From: Cepaea nemoralis
Taxonomy: Eukaryota; Mollusca; Gastropoda; Stylommatophora; Helicidae
DNA: 64,000 bases
Direction: 5' to 3'
Assembly: GCA_014155875.1 (NCBI GenBank)
Contig: JACEFZ010006340.1
Coordinates: 1 to 64,000, forward strand
This document shows, piece after piece, positions 45,800-57,610 of the stretch (position 1 is its first letter; each line of letters begins with the position of its first letter). The notes below the pieces were generated by a model. It ran no database searches, was not told the origin of the DNA, and saw only the letters and a list, made by a program, of their open reading frames with translations. The translations under genes were made by a program, and so were the position numbers.

Positions 45800-46275
45800 C
45801 ACCGTACAAAATTACACTTAAATTAGATTTGTAAGAGTATGCATCTTTCCAATTGCAACATGCGCCTTTGAGATCTGGACACTTACTAAACAAGATGAAC
45901 AGCGAATAAATGCTTATGAATATAAATGTTATAGACGGATTCTAAGAGTATCTTGGGTAAAGAAAAGAACAAATGCATCGATACTTCAAGAGTTGAATAT
46001 TGAAGAGGGTTGGCTATTAAAGACGATAAAACATAAAAAATTGATATATTTTGGGCTCTTGAAATGTCATGAAAGTTTGGAGAGAACAATAGTGGAGAGG
46101 TATATGCCTGGGAAGAAAGGAAGAGGAAGGCTAAAGAGAAGATGGCTGCAGGATGTGGCGTATGTTCTCCAGATGGGTGTATCGGACACTGGACATCTTG
46201 CTTGTGATCGAGAAGTTTTCCTGAAGGTTGTTATGAGAGCGAGGTTCTGCAAAGGACATGCTACTGATGAATGAA
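45800..46275 (+). mobile_element. RTE-C LINE 3' fragment, copy 2
   Basis: FPIATCAFEIWTLTKQDEQR (about 45855), then NASILQELNIEEGWLLKTIK, GRGRLKRRWLQDVAYVLQMG, ending TACTGATGAATGAATA next to the 43-bp satellite. The same arrangement is seen at 60835. Confidence 0.82.
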
Positions 46276-46575
46276 TACTATATAACAATAATATACCAAA
46301 ACTATATCAAGTAAGCATTACTAAATAACAATAATATACCAAAACTATATCAAGTAGGCAATATTATATAACAATAATATACCAAAACTATATCAAGTAA
46401 GCAATACTATATAACAATAATATACCACAACTATATCATGTTAGCAGTACTATATAACAATAATATACCACAACTATATCAAGTAAGCAATACTATATAA
46501 CAATAATATACCAAAACTATATCAAGTAAGCAATACTATATAACAATAATATACCAAAACTATATCAATAAAACA
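46268..46575. repeat. 43-bp AT-rich satellite, about seven units
   Basis: The unit contains AACAATAATATACC and ACTATATCAAGTAAGCAATA, with a spacing of 42-43 bp. The same satellite is at 60845-61310, and a single unit at about 59590-59640. Confidence 0.93.
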
Positions 46576-46739
46576 ACATTAAAAGAAACATGCAATTAAA
46601 ATAGTTGGAAGGGACATAACTACATAACGGTTTTTTTCTTCACGAGAAATTACTACACATTACGTGCTAGTATTATGTGATTTAAAAAATAAACTCCTCC
46701 ACTGAAAATAACTGAACTGACACAAACTTTCAATAGCCA
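46576..46739. other. Unassigned AT-rich stretch
   Basis: Nothing recognised between satellite and Tx1. Confidence 0.4.
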
Positions 46740-47401
46740 AGTCAACATACAAGAAGACAGGAACACAACAGAGCATACACAAGAAAACAATCCAAAGAAT
46801 GAAGACTGACAGTTTTCAAATCGTCAGCAATCCCATGAAGAGAAAATGGACTGACAGAAGACTACTGCAGTCAAAACACAGCTTTGACACAGAAACAGAC
46901 GATCTATCACCGACTAGATACATACCAGAAAAGAAGGAAAAATTCAAAGACACAACAGACAAGACAACGGAAAATGAACAAGAAGAACAAGAGGAGAAAC
47001 AAGTACAAGAGAAGAAGACACATACAGCATACCAGACACTCTCTTTGTAGACACCGACACAAGTGATAAGAACGAGGATCAAGATGATCCTCTCGCATAA
47101 ACTTTTGTTACTGACAACATGCTCGCCTAGACGTGCCCATCATGGACAAAAACCTTGCATGTGAATTTATATAGTAATTATACCTCATTTATTTGTTTTT
47201 ATCAACATTACAATGACTATTGATTTAATTATTTGTAATTTAAACATTTGTGATATACGTACAAAATTACAACACATCATCACACTTATAAGCAAACACA
47301 AACCAGACTTCATACTACTACAAGAGACAAACATATGTCCAAAAACTTTCGCGCAACATATTACCACATAGCTAGGACTCAAACATGTATGCTTTAGTTT
47401 A

Positions 47402-47643
47402 AAAATGTTTTGCATATCCTTTACAGGACATCGCTGTCAACATCATCATCTTTCAGCTGATTGTTGATTTCTTGGAAAGATTACGCTCAGTAGTTTGCCA
47501 TTGCTTTCAGAGCGACCGGCTCCATACTCTCATTAGTCACTGGCGCGACTCTAACCACTTCCAATTCTCGTGCGCTCACGTCAACCACGAGAGTATTCGG
47601 GGTTACGGAGAAAGCTGCAAACTCTAGGCCAGGGAGCCCGGCT
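47402..47643 (-). mobile_element. SINE-1 copy 3
   Basis: 11-bp duplication GCTTTAGTTTA at 47391-47401 and 47644-47654. tRNA-like start GAGCCCGGCT in reverse, core TTTGCCATTGCTTTCAGAGC, 3' end at AAAATGTTTTGCATATCC. Confidence 0.93.
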
Positions 47644-47801
47644 GCTTTAGTTTAGGCATATAAAAAATCAGGTCAGGAACAGCTATTCTGCAGACATCAG
47701 ACAGGTGGGATATTATTAGAACAGACACGGATGACCAGGGACGAATCTGCATAATACAGGTAAAAAATACCATACATGCATACACCATAGTGAACATACA
47801 T

Positions 47802-48066
47802 CTCATCATCTCATCTCATCATGTTCCTCTTGTACCTTGCGGTGTCGAGGTGAAGTATAAACTTCGTGAGAGTGCCCGGTTATGGGCTTCGTATATCGAC
47901 ATTCCCATGGATTCTGTTATTCCCTCCGTCCAACGTTTACGTGGTCGGCCTCTTCCTCTGTTTCCATATGGTCTGTACATCATTGCTTGTTGTGGCATGC
48001 TGTTGACTGGTAGCCTACTTGCATGGCCAAACCATTTGACTTGCTGCTTTCTAATAAAATCTAGAG
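47802..48066 (-). mobile_element. RTE-like LINE C-terminal fragment
   Basis: The minus strand reads FIRKQQVKWFGHASRLP, NRGRGRPRKRWTEGITESMG, ending in a GATGA-type tail (47802-47820). CATACAT flanks both sides (47795-47801, 48067-48073). Confidence 0.82.
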
Positions 48067-48500
48067 CATACATGCACCACCAAATTACAATCATCAACCA
48101 TTTTTTTTTTAAACACCAAGAATTAGACATCTTACTTTACATAAACAAACAGAGGACAAAATGTTATCCTTGAAGGGGATTTCAATATTGTACCCTCAGA
48201 TTTGGATATTTTAGGGGGAGGTAAAGCAGGAATCCAGGCACAATTAAAGAGAAGTGACAAGAATAGAATACACCAACTGGATATACTACAGAATACCTTA
48301 GACACACACAATTTAAAAGACGCTTTCAGACACAGACACCCTAATAGCATTGCAACAACACACAAACATAGGGCTCATAATACATCGGCCAGACTAGATA
48401 GAATATACACATCTGCAATACACCACATAATACACACAAAACACATACAAGAAACATTACAATACATAGATCACAAAGCAGTACTAGCATATATCACTAT

Positions 48501-48744
48501 TTTTTTTTAAATTCGCATATCCTTTACAGGACATCGCTGTCAACAGCAGCATCTTTCAGCTGTCTGTTGATTTCTTGGCAAGATTACGCTCAGTAGTTTG
48601 CCATTGCTGTCTGAGCGGCCGGCTCAGTTATCCCGCAAGACACCAGCGGGCGTAGAACCGCTTCCAGTTCTCTCTCGCTACGAGACTCTGCGTGATAAAC
48701 GGGATTACGGAGAAAGTGGCGTAACCCCTCGGCCAGAGAGACCG
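48501..48744 (-). mobile_element. SINE-1 copy 4
   Basis: 14-bp perfect duplication GCATATATCACTAT at 48487-48500 and 48745-48758. T-rich start on plus (tail), core GTTTGCCATTGCTGTCTGAG, head GGCCGAGGGGTTACG in reverse. Confidence 0.95.
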
Positions 48745-49065
48745 GCATATATCACTATAGACACTACAAATGCACAGCCCTCAAAACGATCCCTACATTG
48801 GAAATTCAATAACATACAACTAAACACACGGGTTATGTGCAACACATGAAACACCTTATTCTAACATACACTAATAGTACACCCACCGACAACATAACAT
48901 AAATTTGGGATCTACTAAAGAATACAATACGTAATAGAACACAACAATCTGCATCCATCATAGACAACGGCAGACTACAACAAGAACACATTATACAAAC
49001 AGCAATGCAACTCACAAAACAGATCGACAGGAATGCACTACACCTACATACATTAGAGCCACAAA

Positions 49066-49928
49066 TCACATTTTATGTAGACGTCTAGACTTGTGCTAAT
49101 ATGTGTTATTAAATTTAGCTTCCATATGTACGTATACCGTGTAGGGTCGGTAGGGGGGGGGGGGGCATTTATAGGCAGGAAATAAAAACGGAAGGAATGA
49201 CATTGTGAACATATGGTGAAGGGGTGCATGAGCCAAAAAGGTGGAGAACCACTGCCTTAACACATCATGCTATATTTATACATATCTTCTTGGCGTTTAG
49301 TAAAACTTTTCTGACGTATATAAATATTTCATCATCACAAGACACATCACTAGGACCATACGGACTCACTGTAGAGTTCTACCATCACTTCTGTCCTATC
49401 CTCAGCGGCTTCCTTATAAAAGTCTACCAAGTGAAGGCTACTTTTGGAGGTCAACATGGCCGAATAGACACACGCTTTCACTCTTGAACTTCCGGTGTGT
49501 CGATGCCGATGTAGGAACACATGTAAATAAAATAGTCAGAAAAGACATAACAACATAACAGTATTCCAAGGGAGATTACTACAGGAAGCATAAATGTATT
49601 ATGTGATTTAAATAATTGTAGTATTTGTCTAAGTCAATTATAAAGTGTTTATAGGAAATAACGAGAGTTATCTGCAGCATACCTGTGAGAAACAATGTTA
49701 AGTAATCTTCAAAATTTGTGTAAAAGTGATGGCTTTGTTTTACAAGCATGAGAATTTTATAATCCATTTTCCCATTTCTTCTTAATATTACATTAAATGT
49801 CGTATCCTTTTAATGACATGCAATGTTTATAAGGATAAATTATTTTTGTCCGGCCCGTAAAAGGCCCAAAATTTCACCAAAATCACAATTAGAAACTTAA
49901 ACTTCCTTTTTCATACATGATTACACCA
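49066..49928 (+). repeat. Composite repeat R, copy 5
   Basis: G-run at 49153-49166, AACACATCATGCTATA, the Tx1-like slice (ACCATACGGACTCACTGTAG near 49356), GGTCAACATGGCCGAATAGA (about 49450), and TTTTTGTCCGGCCCGTAAAA (about 49843). Confidence 0.82.
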
Positions 49929-49970
49929 TGGTTAACGTACCGAAAAGGCACCGCACATTTTGTAAGGGAG
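49929..49970 (+). pseudogene. RPL36A: Ribosomal protein eL42 5' fragment, copy 3
   Basis: ATGGTTAACGTACCGAAAAG reads MVNVPKRHRTFCKG, then switches to Tx1 sequence. The start codon is intact but only 14 codons remain. Confidence 0.8.
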
Positions 49971-50532
49971 ACTCCCCAACAGTTGCAACATGTCATACAT
50001 AACACTCATACCTAAAGACAAACGGACAAAGCACAGCTGCAAAATTGTAGACCCATTTCATTATTAAACACGGACTACAAAATTCTAGCAAAATCACTTG
50101 CAAACACACAAAAAACCGTTCATGCCATCACTAATACACTCAGGTCAACAGTGCAGCATACATCACAGAAACAGACACAATCATACACACTTCATTAGAG
50201 ATATCATCACATACACCCAACAGAAGGACTGTCCAATCTCCCTCTTGTCGTTTGGACCATGAGAAGGCCTTTGACAAAATTTCATATTCATACTTACACA
50301 AAGCACTAGTACACTGCAACATGGGACAGTACTGTCGACAGTGTATAGACATATTGTATAAAAACCCTGAAAGTAAGGTATTGGTGAATCATTCACTCAC
50401 TGCCAGTTTCAGGATCACAAGATCTGTCAGACAAGGGTGCCCACTATCACCACTCCTGTATGTACTAACACTAGAACCACTCTTAGAAGCAATCAGACAG
50501 GACACCAACATTAAAAGAACATTTATACAAGG
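49971..50532 (+). mobile_element. Tx1-like LINE RT fragment
   Basis: MSYITLIPKD in broken frames, then DHEKAFDKISYSYLHKALV, VTRSVRQ-like ITRSVRQGCPLSPLLYVL and LEAIRQDTNIKRT. It stops at ATACAAGG, where RTE-B is inserted, and resumes at 51475. Confidence 0.85.
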
Positions 50533-51210
50533 TATAAGTAATGTAAGTTAGCAGAAGGCCGGGCCCATTAAGTATACAGATAAATATCACAACTATGAAA
50601 CAAGTTAAAGAATTCAAATATCTTGGAATTATGGTCACAGAAGATGGCAGATTGGACAGAGAAATCGAAATCAGATGTCAAAAAGCTAGTGCACTTACAT
50701 ATCAACTATCACCCTTACTGAAACATCCAAATATACCCATGTCCGCAAAACGACAGATAATAAACAGCATGTTCACACCAACCCTTGCTACCAATCTCAA
50801 ACCTGGACTTTATCCAAATCACACCTTCGCAAAATCAACACATGCGAGATGAGATGCCTGAGCAGAGCTGCCAACTTAACAATCCGAGACCGAGTAAGAA
50901 GTGCTGTTATCAGACAGACTGTGGGATCAACACCTTGCGCCACATTTATTGAAAGACAGAAGATCAAGTGGTTTGGCCATGTCGTTAGAATGCAGCACCA
51001 ACAACTACCATCACTGACCTTACATCTAAGATCATCTGCAACAAGACCAAGAGGACGTCCAAGAAGACAATGGATTCACGACATCAAAGTCATTGTACAA
51101 CCACACGGAATGACACTATCCAGTGCCGCCCATCGGGCGCTGGAATGCAAATTATTCCTCCCCACGACGCTTGACGACAGAAGTGGAAGATGATGATGAT
51201 GATGATGAGG
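50533..51210 (+). mobile_element. RTE-B LINE 3' fragment, copy 2
   Basis: RRPGPLSIQINI, EFKYLGIMVTEDGRLDREIE, CLSRAANLTIRDRVRSA, IKWFGHVVRMQHQQLP and PHGMTLSSAAHRALE, ending with a (GAT)n tail at 51189-51210. ATACAAGG stands before and after it (50525-50532, 51211-51218). One frameshift near 50840. Confidence 0.9.
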
Positions 51211-51218
51211 ATACAAGG

Positions 51219-51466
51219 TTGTTTTTTTTTTTTGCATATCCCTTACAGGACGTTGCAGTCAACACCAGCATTTTTCAGCTGCTGTTGATGTACTAGGCAA
51301 GATTACGCTCAGTAGTTTGCCATTGCTTTCTGAGCGGACGCCTCACATACACTGTAATTTACCATCGCGGCGAGAACCGCTACCGATTCTCGCGCAGGTT
51401 ACGTTATTCGCGAGAATATACGGGATTACGGAGAAAGACGTTAACCACTAGGCCAGGGAGATCGGC
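51219..51466 (-). mobile_element. SINE-1 copy 5
   Basis: Flanked by ATACAAGG (51211-51218, 51467-51474). It carries the best-preserved tRNA-like head: on minus, GGCCTAGTGGTTAACG (box A-like) near 51453-51438. Confidence 0.92.
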
Positions 51467-51474
51467 ATACAAGG

Positions 51475-51595
51475 GTTTGGGGAACGGAAATTAATTTCTT
51501 ATACATATGACAGCACTTTCTTCCCTACACCCACCACATCTATAATTAACAATGTTCACACCTTCAGAAAGTTTGGTGAGGGATGAAGGCTCCAT
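51475..51595 (+). mobile_element. Tx1-like LINE, continuation
   Basis: GTTTGGGGAACGGAAATTAA matches 4334 onward (GTTTAGGGAGCGGAAATTAA), then the pattern ends near 51595. An R-lead-like stretch follows to about 51700. Confidence 0.7.
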
Positions 51596-51788
51596 CATCA
51601 TCAACAACAATAATATGTAGGTAATTACACCATTCCATATGTGTAATATTATCACGTGTATATAAATGTAGATGTTATATTCGCAAATGAAAAGAAAACA
51701 AAAAGAAAACCTAGTATATACAGACTGTTGAGTACGAAATTAAAAAATCAAAACATTCACGGCATTTTGATGTCTCTTTCATCTTCTC

Positions 51789-52010
51789 TTAGCGACTTTT
51801 CTCCGTAATCTCGTATACTCTCGTAAGTAACGTGACGATGGTGAGAATCAGCAGTGGTTCGAATCGCGTTGGTAACTTACTGGGTATGTGAGCCGGCCCC
51901 TCAGCAAGCAATGGCAAACTACTGAGCGTAATCTTACCAAGAAATCAACAATCAGCTGAAAGATGCTGATGTTGACAGCGATGCCCTGTAAAGGATATGC
52001 AAAAAAATTT
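51789..52010 (+). mobile_element. SINE-1 copy 6
   Basis: Flanked by TTTCATCTTCTC (51777-51788) and TTTCATCCTCTC (52011-52022), one mismatch. Box B GGTTCGAATCG (about 51857), core AGCAATGGCAAACTACTGAG. Confidence 0.9.
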
Positions 52011-52013
52011 TTT

Positions 52014-52514
<501 letters not shown>

Positions 52515-53085
52515 CATGAGTTATATGTTTGTGGGATAACAGGGCAAGAGATACGCACTGGACAAAGAAAACAGTGGCCGTTGAGGGACGAATTTAAAGT
52601 TGGAGAAGAAAATATTCTCAGCAAGCATCTCATTGATCGAAAAAGAGTTCTACTGCCAACATTACATATAAAGCTTGGCTTCATGAAGCAATTTGTTAAG
52701 ACACTGAACAAAAATGGTACCTGTTTCAATTACTAATGCATGAATGTTAATTCAGGAATTGAGCATAGACAAACTTAATGCTGGTATTTTTGATGGACCT
52801 AACATTAGAAAGTTAACAAACGATCCAAATGTTACTGGTTCGATGAACATAACTTGAAAACATGCTACTGAGTTTTTGTAAGCTTGGATGCAGCATGAGC
52901 ATAACCTTGCATTACCTCCATAATCATTTACATTTCCCTGCAGAAAATCTTGGCGACTTTAGTGAGGAGCAAAGTTATAGATTTCACCAGGATATACAAA
53001 CAATGGAAGAGACTTGGGATTCCCACATGATGGCAGACTACCGTTAGACTCTTAAGCATTACTGTTCGAGTATATCACATTCCAG
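52515..53085 (+). pseudogene. Fragment of a conserved uncharacterised protein family
   Basis: Frames in order: QWPLRDEFKVGEENILSKHL (about 52571), LLPTLHIKLGFMKQFVKTLN (about 52650), then from 52862 KLGCSMSITLHYLHNHLHFP, ENLGDFSEEQSYRFHQDIQT and DSHMMADYR with a stop where a Trp codon context is usual. I recognise this pattern (LHIKLGLMKQFVKAL, then SEEQ-x-RFHQDI) from multicopy uncharacterised arthropod and mollusc proteins, probably transposon-borne. Function unknown. Several frame breaks make it a pseudogene. Confidence 0.7.
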
Positions 53086-53202
53086 GAAGTCCTCGAAAAG
53101 AAGCTGTTTAATGTGTTGACTATTGATAAAAACATTCTAGTGATACAGCTTAAATACATTTTTGGTGTATGAAGATATATAAATGTACAGTAATTACGAG
53201 TA
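53086..53202. other. Unassigned AT-rich stretch
   Basis: A degraded tail of the preceding family may extend to about 53100 (HSRKSSKR). Confidence 0.4.
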
Positions 53203-53214
53203 CATATAATATGA

Positions 53215-53287
53215 CCGCCATAGGTAAAAGTTATTATGCCTTTTTAAAGCACAAACTATCGTCTATCAAGACGGCAAGGTGCCAATG
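53215..53287 (+). mobile_element. LINE-D 3' end, 73-bp insertion
   Basis: Perfect 12-bp duplication CATATAATATGA (53203-53214, 53288-53299) around only the last 73 bp of LINE-D, ending GGCAAGGTGCCAATG as in the copy at 33434. Confidence 0.93.
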
Positions 53288-53299
53288 CATATAATATGA

Positions 53300-54559
53300 A
53301 TGCAGATTACAGTTAAAATGACACTGATTGAACCTAACTTTAAGCTTGCACATAACAATTGCCTATTAACCACCGTTCATAAATGCTTGTCCTCATTCAC
53401 CTTCAATTATTTTTTAAGTGCCTGTTGCATCTTTATGAAGATTTTACTGCCGTCTTATGTCTAGTCCCACCCAAGGAATAGTCTTTGATAGGTTCAAAGC
53501 AGCTGAAATCATGGAAAGCGGCGACATTTATTTGATGTTTCGGCGAAAATATATTGAATTCACACTAATAAACTTATTTTACAGTAATGCACGTCAATTC
53601 GGGTAACGACGCAAGGCATATCCGTCTTAGTATGGAAGTAGGTGCAATGTGTAACATTATTAAAGACAGAGAATTTACAGAGCCATGGGGTAAATAATGT
53701 AAAATCGAAATTTAAATGGACGGGAAAGCAGAAGTAATATATTTCTTACCTTATTTTCCACTTCCTTCTGATTTCTTCAGCTGCTGGTTAATAATGTGTA
53801 CACACGGTGTCCTTTTACTAGGATGTATTTGCTTTTTATATGGAGTTCGTGAAAGCTTCCAAACAGCTGTGGGTTAATGTGAGTATGGAGTGACCAGAGA
53901 TGATACCACACTTCAATCATCATGTGCCAACTTTTAAGGTTCTCTTCAGCTGTCTGTGTAGTTTGCTCACACGTGCACAAGGCTGGTAGATCCATTTTGA
54001 GTCTTCGTAAAAGATTGTCTACTTTGCTGTCTACTGTTCAGAGACGTAACATAATTACCTGTCTTGTACGACGAGTATAGTTGTGAATGTCTCTGTAGTG
54101 GGATTCCTTCTCAACGGCCAAGATGTTGGTCTTCTTTTCATTGAAGTTTATAGATTGATTCGTATGTTCGTGTATTGTCCCCTCATTAGACAACGTGTTT
54201 GTTCTCACGTTTCTTGTTATGCCACAATAAGTCAGTTTCCACCGCATTACTACTCTTCTGTTGGTATTCAATGTGTTTAGTGTTTTTTTCCAATGCCAGT
54301 TGCTTGTCACCGTTGAGGTTTTGAGGAACTGAAAATTCATCGGTGTTGAATACGAACTGTTGCCATTGAAAAGTTCTATCTTTTGTGCCAATGATGTAAT
54401 GTTTAGGGCCTGAAATTCTTCTGAATAGTTGGGGCAAAATATCCCAGTAGGTGTGCATATGGATTAATGTCTGCAATCTCACGGAACTTAATCTGTGTCG
54501 GACGATTCCAGTAGCTTGCTGACTACTCTTGATCCATCCTTTCTCCAATAGTCATCTTC
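53300..54559. other. Unassigned region downstream of the transposase relic
   Basis: No recognised domain. Frames on the minus strand at 54186-54548 and 53777-53995 have no clear family. It may include the 3' part of the DNA transposon. Confidence 0.4.
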
Positions 54560-55720
54560 CTCTTTCAGCATATGGTTATCATATTTGTTTCCAGTAACTT
54601 GTATCAATATCTAATGACGCGGACTGGGTTAGTATCTTGACGTCAGACAATTTGATTGTAGTATTGTCTGCTGCCACTTGTCCTTTCATTTTAACCCACA
54701 CAAGTTCTATAGAGTTTTAATGAAAATGATACAGCGGAAGTCTCAAGCACCTATGGCCATGCTCTTCTGTCAACTTGTCGATTTGATATTTCTTGCTTTT
54801 TTGAGTCTGTTTTACCAGGGACAAAAATTCTAGCTTGAATACGGTATATTTTCCCCTTCGGAGCCATATCTTTATTGCTTCCTTTGTGCTAGATGCCGTA
54901 GGTATTTTGTCTTCTTGGGCAACACCATTGTGATATGATGCATTGTCCATAATTAGACAAGACGGTCTATCTAGAGATGGAAGCACTGTATTCTCGAATC
55001 AATCTATAAATACATTATCATTCGTCTCATTATAATACTCCATATTGTCTGTATGCTTTGATACGAACACGAGACCAGCTTTCTGTAGAAAGCCATTATG
55101 AGTATTACCAGCATGGGCTATGACCAGTCGCTGTCCTTTACTACTTGGTACACATCGCTTTATCTTTCCATCCACTGATTACCATTTCTTTCCATGTGTG
55201 TGGTGCGCGTTCATCCAGGTTTCATCCAAATACACTATGTCATAATATTATTTGCGCATTTCCTTTACTTCACGTACGTGCATGCTTCTCCTAAAATATC
55301 TTGCTCGCAAATGATATTTCTACATCCCTTGTACTTTCATAACGTGACACCTAATGTCTTATAATTGTCCACAAAGTTGTTATGGATAGCTCTATGTCAT
55401 AGTTCTTTCTCTACCAAACCCTAACTCCTTACAAACCATACAGTCACTGTTTCTTTGGTATCCAGCATTTTTATAATAGCTCGCCTTATCATCTCCTTGT
55501 CAAAGCTGTCTACAATTACCATTCTACCTATCGTTTGCTTATTGTCTGGTGTTTTCATTCCAGATTCTTGCACTCATCGACAAAACGACCGTTTACTCAA
55601 AACCATTGCATTCACTGTTCTTTTCTCGAGATTTGTAATAGTATGAAAAAGATTCCTGGGATCGGCTTCTTGACAAAAATATGTGTACAACTTCATAGCG
55701 ATGCTTTGAAGTGTACAAAA
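54560..55720 (-). pseudogene. DDE transposase relic (IS630/Tc1-related, DDE_3-like)
   Basis: Minus strand: helix-turn-helix-type region with DSFDKEMIRRAIIKML (about 55510-55465), VYLDETWMNAHHTHGKKW with the first Asp (about 55220), GQRLVIAHAGNTHNGF (about 55130), LIMDNASYHN with the second Asp (about 54950), HGHRCLRLPLYHFH, a stop, then SIELVWVKMKGQVA, where an NPIE motif with the catalytic Glu is usual (about 54715). Several stops. It would have cut and pasted the element DNA in the nucleus. Terminal inverted repeats were not found. Confidence 0.8.
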
Positions 55721-55789
55721 TTCCACATTCAATCCCATTCAACAATAATCACACATTCAGAAGTTAGCGTTAAATAGTAAGATATCATA

Positions 55790-56810
55790 AAATAATCACG
55801 TTTCATGAAAGCACCCAGTATAGGTAGAATTACTGACGACACCTCTGAACACGTCCGTTCCACTATGTAACGTGCTTCTCATAAGGAAATTCCTGTGCAC
55901 CACAAAGAAAAGTCACCTTTGAACACTAGTGTTTCCGTGTGAATATGTATTACATTTCATAATATGCACTTCATCTCTGACCCGTAAATTATATGCCGCA
56001 TATTAACAAACATTGCGATATGCTGTACAATCTACAGAACAAAACTGTATTTTGTTAGGTCTACATAATGATAAGGTTAAATCTCATCATTTTCCCTCAG
56101 TTGGTTACCGAATTATTGTTTTTTAAATGGGGAAAACAATTGTGAACGCACTATAGGAAGGTTATTCTTAATTATCTCTTTAAATTGAGCTGATAGAAAA
56201 CAGACATCTGATTACAGTTTTGGAATCAGCAATACAAAATTACTCAAAAGCAACTATAAAATCTAAAGCACCAAAATGTGTGTAAACTAATGTAATAATA
56301 GCCAAAATTTGACTTTTTCCTTCAAAGCCATTTACAATAACCGTCACAGGTTCAGTGAATCAGCACATTTTCATTCTTTGTCACCGGGGATTGCGAAATA
56401 TTACTACAGCCAGAGACAAAAGTTTATTAAGCTACCCAGCACAAAGGGAGGCTGTATTTCAAAAGTCAAAGGTCCTTGTCAGCCAGGAAGTAACCTTTAC
56501 CAAGGCAACATTTCCTTTAACCTCCAACGAATAAATTCATTGTGCTTACGATAAAGTTACTAACCAATGCAGCTAAATTCACAATACTAGTCTGATGTGG
56601 AGATTGCTATATCCCCCCCCCCCCCCTCCAAAAAAACAAAACATGAACATATACCTTATTTAAAATTACTTTGTAAAATTGGATGCTTATTGCGATACTC
56701 AATGTATGATCCATTCAGTGATACGTTTAAACTTGTTTAAATAAAACTAAGTGTGCATGAGAGTACTTGGAGTATGAAAGAATTTATATTGATAGATTTA
56801 GTATAGTGTA
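55790..56810. other. Unassigned AT-rich region with poly-C run
   Basis: No supported gene. A C13 tract lies at about 56612-56625. The 81-codon frame at 56309-56554 shows no domain. Confidence 0.5.
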
Positions 56811-56811
56811 A

Positions 56812-57270
56812 TGTATGGCTCTGAAACCTGGAGTACAACTAAAGGAGACGAAGAGTTGTTACAAACCTTTGAGACGCATCTTTGGGCATATTAGGGATAC
56901 ACAAAGTGGACAGTGGAAAAGAAGAAGCAACAAAGACATTTATGATATGTTTAAGTCCTCGCTAATCACTGGTATCATGAAGACTAATAGACTACAATGG
57001 CTGGGGCATATAGAAAGAATGGAAGATAACAGGGAAACAAAACTCACATACACTCGGTAAATAAATGACCGAGGTAGACCAAGAAGACAGTGGAGAGATA
57101 ATATACATACAGACTTACAAGCACTAGGAATCAGCAACTTGCAAGAGAAGGTCAACAAGAGAGACGAATGGAGACAGCTTGTATCTGCAGCAAAGAACCT
57201 CAAAATCGGAATGCTGAAGAAGAAGGAGGAGGAGGAGGAGGAGGAGGAGGAGGAGGAGGAGGAGGATGAG
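56812..57270 (+). mobile_element. LINE C-terminal fragment with GGA/GAA tail
   Basis: LRRIFGHIRDTQSGQW, RLQWLGHIERMEDNRE, a stop at 57060, then RGRPRRQWRDNIHTDLQALG and DEWRQLVSAAK, the usual RTE/CR1-type C-terminus, followed by a GAAGAAGGAGGAGG tail (57212-57275). Confidence 0.8.
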
Positions 57271-57339
57271 AAGAAGAAGACGATTTTAGTAAGCGTGAGA
57301 GTAGATACTTACTTCACCATCAACATCATCAAGTAATGT

Positions 57340-57486
57340 GTAGGTAATTGAACCTTGCCATAAATATATTACCATATGTGTATATGAATGTATTTGTAAA
57401 GGAAATCACACAATGCACATGGCCTTGTAAATACACATTGTCTTGTAAATACACACTGTTTTGTACGAAATAAAAGTTTGAAATCA

Positions 57487-57584
<98 letters not shown>

Positions 57585-57610
57585 ACACAAACGCGAGCAC
57601 ACAACTTTAT
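57340..57610 (+). repeat. R repeat lead with (CA)n
   Basis: TGCCATAAATATATTACCAT, TTGTAAATACACATTGTC, then (CA)n 57488-57588. Confidence 0.8.

Larger units (their letters stand above)
46740..49065 (+). mobile_element. Tx1-like LINE: ORF1 end and APE endonuclease, split by three insertions
   Basis: A charged ORF1-like end (about 46800-47095, several frames) is followed by endonuclease pieces: NICDIRTKLQHIITLISKHK and DFILLQETNI (about 47245-47335), VNIHAPPNY across an insertion (about 47790 and 48073), GDFNIVPSDLDILGG (about 48176), RLDRIYTS with DHKAV (about 48400-48480), then linker to about 49065. The insertions are SINE-1 (47402-47643), an RTE-like fragment (47802-48066) and SINE-1 (48501-48744). 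Frameshifts are few within pieces. Confidence 0.8.

Noticed and set aside
51438..51466. Free-standing tRNA gene
   Set aside because: The box A and box B-like elements belong to SINE-1; no complete cloverleaf follows.
54186..54548. 120-codon minus-strand frame as a gene
   Set aside because: No recognisable family; it lies in decayed sequence beside the transposase relic.
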